A stretch of 64,000 nt of DNA, taken from Kineothrix sp. IPX-CK. Its GTDB lineage: Bacteria > Bacillota > Clostridia > Lachnospirales > Lachnospiraceae. The stretch is taken from positions 744,001 to 808,000 of the forward strand of contig NZ_CP146256.1 in the NCBI RefSeq assembly GCF_039134705.1. Reading direction: 5' to 3'. Under the pieces are notes generated by a model that saw only the letters and a program-made list of their open reading frames with translations, was not told where the DNA came from and ran no database searches. Made by a program: the position numbers and the translations under genes. Shown here piece after piece: positions 59,152-64,000 of the stretch. The number at the start of each line of letters is the position of its first letter. Positions within the stretch are counted from its first letter, which is position 1.

Positions 59152-60327
59152 ATGAAAATTTTAATGTTAGATTGGGATAGTTTCGCCCAGGAATATATTG
59201 TTGAGGCTTTTCAAAAAGCAGGATATCAGGTGGAAGTATTTCCGTGGCCATTTGGAAGGCAGAATATGCGCAATAATAAAGCGCTTAAAATAGAATTGGA
59301 AAAGAAATTGCGGGGTGAGACTTACGCATTTATCTTTTCCTTAAATTTTTTTCCCGTGGCATCAGAGGCTTGCTTTTGCTGCGGAATAAAGTATATTTCA
59401 TGGGTATATGACTCTCCGTATTTACTGTTGTATTCTGAACATATTAAACATGAGACCACGACAGTATATGTTTTCGATAAGACGTTGTGCAGAAAGCTGA
59501 ATGATGATGGCGTTACCAATGTATATTATATGCCCATGGCGGCGCCGGTAGAACACTATGATAATATGGATAGCGGCGGGGGAAGACACTTTCAGGCGGA
59601 TGTTTCCTTTGTAGGCTCGCTGTATACGGAAGAAAATCAGAATTTTTATAAGAAATTCGAAGGGATTAATATCTATACAAGAGGATATCTGGAAGCGATT
59701 ATTCAGGCTCAAAAAAATGTTTACGGGGCATTTATGCTGGAAGATTTGCTGAACGAAGCAGTGACGAATGAGTTAAGGCGCATTTGTCCTATCATGAAAG
59801 GTGAGGATGAATGGGAATCGGATCAATGGGTATATGCCAATTACTTTTTGGCGAGAAGACTTACTGGAATACAGAGGGAAGAGATATTAAACCTTATTTC
59901 AAATGAACATGAGGTGAAGTTATATGCGCCGGTGCAGACACCTGAGCTAATGAAGGTTCAAAACTGCGGACCGGTAAATTACACAAGTCAAATGCCATAT
60001 GTTTTTAAAAACTCTAAAATTAATTTGAATATGACACTTAGGAGCATTCATTCGGGAATTCCTTTAAGGGCGATGGATATTATGGGGTGCGGAGGTTTCC
60101 TGCTTACCAATTATCAGGAGGATTTTTTGGATTTTTTTGAACCGGATGTTGACTATGTTTATTATACGGACAATGAAGACTTATTGAATAAAATAGATTA
60201 TTATCTCTCACATGATGCACAGCGCGGGCAGATAGCCAGAAACGGCCACGATAAGATGCTGCGCGGACATACTTATGACAGACGCATTGGAGAGATTCTC
60301 GATAGAATAAAAGGAGAACATATTTAG
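59152..60327 (+). CDS. CgeB-like glycosyltransferase (DUF3880 + GT-B C-terminal domain), copy 1
   Basis: A 391-residue cytoplasmic protein. The N-terminal DUF3880-like half opens with ILMLDWDSFAQEYIVEAFQKAGYQVEVFPW and includes YISWVYDSPYLLLYSEHI; the C-terminal CgeB/Glyco_trans_1_2 half has SFVGSLYTEENQNFYKK, INLNMTLRSIHSGIPLRAMDIMGCGGFLLTNYQEDFLDFF. This is a GT-B-type layout used for protein or spore-coat glycosylation. It begins just past the flagellin terminator and has a close paralogue next door. Flagellin glycosylation is inferred from position. ATG 59152 follows GGTGGA. Confidence 0.83.
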   Translation: MKILMLDWDSFAQEYIVEAFQKAGYQVEVFPWPFGRQNMRNNKALKIELEKKLRGETYAFIFSLNFFPVASEACFCCGIKYISWVYDSPYLLLYSEHIKHETTTVYVFDKTLCRKLNDDGVTNVYYMPMAAPVEHYDNMDSGGGRHFQADVSFVGSLYTEENQNFYKKFEGINIYTRGYLEAIIQAQKNVYGAFMLEDLLNEAVTNELRRICPIMKGEDEWESDQWVYANYFLARRLTGIQREEILNLISNEHEVKLYAPVQTPELMKVQNCGPVNYTSQMPYVFKNSKINLNMTLRSIHSGIPLRAMDIMGCGGFLLTNYQEDFLDFFEPDVDYVYYTDNEDLLNKIDYYLSHDAQRGQIARNGHDKMLRGHTYDRRIGEILDRIKGEHI

Positions 60328-60328
60328 C

Positions 60329-61510
60329 ATGCGTATATTGTGGATGGATTGGGATTCCCTGGGAAGAGAAGGGATCTATAATGAATTCAAGAGGCGTGGC
60401 TATGAGGTGGAACACTTTATACTAAACCGGACGGAAGATATGAGATTGAACCGGGAATATGCTGAGAAGATGATTCGCTTTATGGCAGGGAAAAATTTTG
60501 ATCTTGTATTCTCTTATAACTATTTTCCAGTGGTTTCTATAGCCTGCAATGCCTGTAGAGTGAAGTATATCTCATGGGTGTATGATAGTCCGGTAGTGGC
60601 GTTATATTCCAATACGATTGTTTTTCCTTATAATTATGTCTTTATATTCGACAAAGCTGCATATCTGGACTTGTTAAAGCTTGGCATCAATACGGTGTAT
60701 TATCTTCCGATGGCTACGGACATCAAGACATATGACGGCTACGAGATGGATCGGAGCATTTACGATGTTTATGCCGCACCTATCTCCTTTGTTGGTTCTA
60801 CCTATAGCGAGAAGAAGCACCGATTGTATAACCGGCTGCAGAATGTAGACGACTATACCAGAGGCTATCTGGAGGGGATTGTTCAAGCGCAGAAGAAGCT
60901 ATATGGAGAGTTGATACTGGAAGAGCTGTTGACGCCAGACATCATGGAGGAAATAGAAACGGTGCAGCGATGGACGATGAACGAAGACGGTTTCGAGCGT
61001 CCTGCATGGGTTTTCGCCCAGTATTATTTAGCGAGACGGGTGACCACGTTGGAACGGCGGGAGATTCTTCAAATGTTGTCGGAAAAGTACCGCATGGTTT
61101 TATATACGAATGAAAAGACGCCGCATCTGCCAAAGGTAGAGAATAGAGGACCTGCCGGAAGGCTGAGGGAATCCGTATATATTTATCGCTGTTCTGATAT
61201 CAATTTAAATATGTCGCTTCGAAGCATCGTCTCGGGAATGCCCTACAGAATATTCGAAATCATGGGAAGCGGCGGGTTTCTTTTGTCCAATTATCAGGAG
61301 GATTTTCTGGAATACTTTGTACCGGGAGAAGACTTTGATTATTATACCAGCTATGAAGACTTGATGGAAAAGGTGGAATATTATTTATCTCATAAGAAAG
61401 AGCGGAAAGAAATTGCCCGCAACGGATATGAGAAGATAAAAAAATATCATTCTTTTGAAAAGCGACTGGATTTGATTCTGGATATTATAAAAGAAGAAAG
61501 AAAATATTAA
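60329..61510 (+). CDS. CgeB-like glycosyltransferase (DUF3880 + GT-B C-terminal domain), copy 2
   Basis: A 393-residue paralogue of the gene at 59152, sharing the same ordered motifs: ILWMDWDSLGREGIYNEFKRRGYEVEHF, YISWVYDSPVVALYSNTI, ISFVGSTYSEKKHRLYNRL, GYLEGIVQAQKKLYGELILEELL and INLNMSLRSIVSGMPYRIFEIMGSGGFLLSNYQEDFLEYF. The two differ mainly in the substrate-facing centre. It starts 1 base after the copy 1 stop. A tandem duplication followed by divergence suggests the pair adds successive sugars or acts on different sites. Confidence 0.83.
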   Translation: MRILWMDWDSLGREGIYNEFKRRGYEVEHFILNRTEDMRLNREYAEKMIRFMAGKNFDLVFSYNYFPVVSIACNACRVKYISWVYDSPVVALYSNTIVFPYNYVFIFDKAAYLDLLKLGINTVYYLPMATDIKTYDGYEMDRSIYDVYAAPISFVGSTYSEKKHRLYNRLQNVDDYTRGYLEGIVQAQKKLYGELILEELLTPDIMEEIETVQRWTMNEDGFERPAWVFAQYYLARRVTTLERREILQMLSEKYRMVLYTNEKTPHLPKVENRGPAGRLRESVYIYRCSDINLNMSLRSIVSGMPYRIFEIMGSGGFLLSNYQEDFLEYFVPGEDFDYYTSYEDLMEKVEYYLSHKKERKEIARNGYEKIKKYHSFEKRLDLILDIIKEERKY

Positions 61511-61526
61511 GTAATGAGGCTGTAAA

Positions 61527-62621
61527 ATGGGTATATTAGGTGTTAATAATAAGGTACTTAGCATTATTGAAAAGACAAGAAACGCCTTGGAGACAGGGGA
61601 AATGGCTGCAGAAAATTTTCCCATGGAGGAGGTTTCGAGTTTATTGGAAAACACGTTGGGACAATCTTTTTGGTCCTGTATTACGAGTGAGAAAAAAGAC
61701 GGCTATGAAAAAATACCTGCTGTATATATGAAACTGTTTCGCTATCTGGTCGGGCAAAAGGACTTGCAAGGGTGTGCAGGCTTGCTTGAAGTGTTTGAGA
61801 TGCAATATAGAAGCATATATGATGCCTTGGGAAAATATGAAGTATATCAGGAAACGATTAGAGAGATGGGAGACGCATGGTCCAGACAGCAGTATACACT
61901 TCATGAAGAAAGACAAGGGCATTGGGAAGGGCATGAAGAACCATTACCGGGTGTGCGGGGGGTTGTTTACACCTGTCTGTTCAATAAAGAAAGACAGGTA
62001 AAGGAGCCGGTATATAAAAATGCTTTTTGGGATTATATATGCTTTACAGACCAAGAGGACAAATGGGGGAAAATGGAAGGGGTCTGGCAGTTTCGCAAGG
62101 CGGTGAATCCCCAAAATTGGAAACCTGGCTCACTTACGATTTATTATATGATAAATGCCCATAAATTGTTTCCGGATTATGATTTCAGCATATGGATATC
62201 GCCCGAAATGCACATTGTGGGTGAATTGGAGCAGTGGTATGAGGTATATGGTAAGAATTCCTCTTTTCTGGCATTCCCGGATTATAAAAATGACAATGTC
62301 TACGACCTCATTTTTACAACGATGAATAATGATGATATGAACATTGCGGGCAGACAGAAATTTTATAATTATCGAAAGGAAGGCTATCCGGAACATTACG
62401 GGATGATAGATACGCGGTGTATATTTCGAAATCACAGGGATGAATTATTATGTCAGGTGCTGGATGACTGGTGGGAAGGCACGGCAAAAGACTTAATATA
62501 CGGTAAGTATTGCTTTAACTATGCTGCATGGAAGAGAAACTTCAGATTTGCACTCTGCAATCAATTTATTGAGAAAAATTATTATATTACCAACACGGAA
62601 CTGGAACTGGGAAAAGAGTAA
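61527..62621 (+). CDS. DUF616-like glycosyltransferase domain protein
   Basis: A 364-residue protein. Residues 1-140 are helical with no family recognised; residues about 145-350 look like the DUF616/TOD1 glycosyltransferase-like domain: VVYTCLFNKERQVKEPVYKNAFWDYICFTDQED, WQFRKAVNPQNW, SLTIYYMINAHKLFPDYDFSIWISPEMHIVGELEQWYEVYG. The aspartate-X-aspartate type sugar-nucleotide motif appears as FPDYDFSIW. It is co-directional and close to its neighbours in the glycosyltransferase run. Substrate unknown. Confidence 0.7.
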   Translation: MGILGVNNKVLSIIEKTRNALETGEMAAENFPMEEVSSLLENTLGQSFWSCITSEKKDGYEKIPAVYMKLFRYLVGQKDLQGCAGLLEVFEMQYRSIYDALGKYEVYQETIREMGDAWSRQQYTLHEERQGHWEGHEEPLPGVRGVVYTCLFNKERQVKEPVYKNAFWDYICFTDQEDKWGKMEGVWQFRKAVNPQNWKPGSLTIYYMINAHKLFPDYDFSIWISPEMHIVGELEQWYEVYGKNSSFLAFPDYKNDNVYDLIFTTMNNDDMNIAGRQKFYNYRKEGYPEHYGMIDTRCIFRNHRDELLCQVLDDWWEGTAKDLIYGKYCFNYAAWKRNFRFALCNQFIEKNYYITNTELELGKE

Positions 62622-62652
62622 TATAAAGAAAATTTGAGAGGAAGCAAATGTG

Positions 62653-64000
62653 ATGGAGGTAATCTGCTACACAAAGCATTTATTAGCCGGAGAAGAATGT
62701 ACTTTGTCATTTATGGATATTTTTTTGGATGATACGTGGGCGGAAGGAGATATTCGATATCCCGAAGCCCTTTGTGCCGAAATAGGCTGTAAAAACACAG
62801 TCCTTCAGGAAAAGAAGGATTATGAATTTCTTTTGAGAATCGCTAAATGCTATCCGGTTAGAGCAATCGGGACGGGCACTGAAGAATATTCTTGCATTTT
62901 GCCGGAGGACAATTGGGAATCTTTTCGGACAGATTGCTATGTAACGGGTAAATATCAAAGGGAATTGTTGGACTCAGGATACTTTGATCCGGTAGTAGCG
63001 GCTCTTCTCGAGCGGGCGGCGGCATCGCAATATTGGGAAAGTGGTGCTGCGTGGCTTGAGAAGATGATCGGGCATGCTCCGGAATATTATGTGATAGATG
63101 ACAATACACGTCCTATATTAGTTTATAAGACAAACGGTATAGCCTATAATTTATTAAATATTTTTGCGGAAGAACTGGCGCATTCTTTGCTCTTGCTCGG
63201 ACAAAGAGTTGAAGTATTTGATGTGCAGGAGGAGGGAACGCAGGCGCTCACTCGCTTTATCGGAATGCGGTTTAAGGCGGTTATAGGGATACAGAGCTAT
63301 GTATTCATGGTCATGATGCTGGATGAGGTTACGCTGATCCATGATTTAATTACTGGTCCTAAATATAATATGATATTGGATCATCCGGCATTTTTGAAGG
63401 AAGCATTCTCCAGTGTTCCTAAGGATTATCATTTGCTCCTTCACGACAGGGATTATCTTGTGTACGTTGACCGATATTTCAAGAATATTGGCAGAAGCTA
63501 TCATTTTTCTCCTGCCGGAGTGATACCTGATAAATTGTATGACGGCAAAAAGAAGTATAATATTTCCTTTATCGGAACTTATCATGATTACAGGGAGCGT
63601 TTGAGCGTGATCAAGGGATATGGTCGTAAGAACAGATTCTTTGCAGCACGTTACATACGTATTATGAGAAGAAACCCCAATTTGACGGCAGAAAGTGCTT
63701 TTCAAAAGATGCTGGATTATTATGGGCTACAAGTGAGCGACGAAGTGTTCTGTGATTCGTTTAACGAGTTCAGACAAGTGAGCTATTGTATTATGCTGTA
63801 TTATAGGGAAAAAGTAATCAGGACCTTGCTGGATGGAGGAATTCGCATTGATGTTTTCGGAGATACATGGAAAGAATCCCCTTTTATTGAGCATGAGAAT
63901 TTCATACATCACCCGTCGGTCAATGTGGAGAAAAGCTTGGAAGTAATGCAGCGGTCTAAGCTTTCCCTTAATATTATGTCGTGGCATAAGGACGGCTTTA
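62653..64000 (+). CDS. CgeB-like glycosyltransferase, C-terminal part cut by window end
   Basis: From ATG 62653, after GAGGAAGC, a frame stays open to the last base (449 codons). It starts EVICYTKHLLAGEECTLSFMDIFLDD and later includes FIGTYHDYRERL (about 299-310) and, near the edge, IDVFGDTWKESPF and KLSLNIMSWHKDGF, the CgeB/Glyco_trans_1_2 C-terminal pattern. It belongs to the same protein class as the genes at 59152 and 60329 but is longer with a different N-terminal half. The end lies outside the window. Spacing to the previous gene is 31 bases, so it continues the operon. Confidence 0.72.
   Translation, partial: MEVICYTKHLLAGEECTLSFMDIFLDDTWAEGDIRYPEALCAEIGCKNTVLQEKKDYEFLLRIAKCYPVRAIGTGTEEYSCILPEDNWESFRTDCYVTGKYQRELLDSGYFDPVVAALLERAAASQYWESGAAWLEKMIGHAPEYYVIDDNTRPILVYKTNGIAYNLLNIFAEELAHSLLLLGQRVEVFDVQEEGTQALTRFIGMRFKAVIGIQSYVFMVMMLDEVTLIHDLITGPKYNMILDHPAFLKEAFSSVPKDYHLLLHDRDYLVYVDRYFKNIGRSYHFSPAGVIPDKLYDGKKKYNISFIGTYHDYRERLSVIKGYGRKNRFFAARYIRIMRRNPNLTAESAFQKMLDYYGLQVSDEVFCDSFNEFRQVSYCIMLYYREKVIRTLLDGGIRIDVFGDTWKESPFIEHENFIHHPSVNVEKSLEVMQRSKLSLNIMSWHKDGF

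Overview
The window looks like the chromosome of a motile, spore-forming, Gram-positive member of the Clostridia, most likely Lachnospiraceae. The evidence is dipicolinate synthase genes (dpaAB), a flagellar late-gene cluster with FliW/CsrA and sigma-28 type promoters, two adjacent FlgK homologues, lipoprotein-type binding proteins for every ABC importer, plant-glycan hydrolases, and strong AGGAGG ribosome binding sites. No rRNA, tRNA, CRISPR array, transposase or phage gene was seen. The placement is an inference from gene content.

Layout. (1) 1-9161: a glycoside utilisation locus with two GH42 beta-galactosidases (the first cut by the window edge), a PAP2 phosphatase, a CUT1-type sugar ABC importer, a GH51 arabinofuranosidase and a LacI regulator, with palindromic operators beside the importer promoter. 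(2) 9180-15129: an Lrp-type regulator, then a tight operon of a D-amino acid aminotransferase, a DUF4392 protein, PxpB, PxpC, a DUF1445 protein and PxpA. DUF1445 and DUF4392 are the two halves of the animal D-glutamate cyclase DGLUCY. Here they are separate genes interleaved with the 5-oxoprolinase subunits, so the operon reads as a D-glutamate / 5-oxoproline pathway. This is the most novel system in the window. (3) 15170-20765: a cytidylate-kinase-like protein and a complete Liv-type amino acid ABC importer. (4) 20740-24277: a YeiH family exporter, a 264-bp nested palindrome, a LysR regulator, an XRE-type regulator and a protein of unknown function. (5) 24450-27637: methyltransferase, TetR and MutS-like ATPase in one operon, with a palindrome on the promoter.

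(6) 27677-36593: a ketose utilisation island with a LacI regulator, a DTE-type 3-epimerase, a PfkB kinase, tagatose-bisphosphate aldolase subunits GatZ and GatY, and a ribose-type ABC importer. By eye it is AT-richer than its neighbours. (7) 36629-43355: a GGDEF-EAL protein, a chemoreceptor and motAB. (8) 43593-46937: asparagine synthetase followed directly by dpaAB. (9) 46952-64000: flagellar genes flgM-flgN-flgK-flgK-flgL-fliW-csrA, an inverted alpha-1,2-fucosyltransferase, flaG-fliD-fliS-fliT-like, flagellin, then four probable glycosyltransferases, the last running off the window.

Working together: the late flagellar genes start from three sigma-28 type promoters, whose sigma factor FlgM would hold in check. 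Flagellin and FlaG mRNAs carry hairpins with GGA in the loop over or next to their ribosome binding sites. These fit the CsrA repressor encoded in the same cluster and its antagonist FliW. The glycosyltransferases after the flagellin terminator suggest a glycosylated filament. The two metabolic importers that carry their binding-protein gene first have a strong stem-loop without a U-tract between binding protein and permeases, which would favour excess binding protein.
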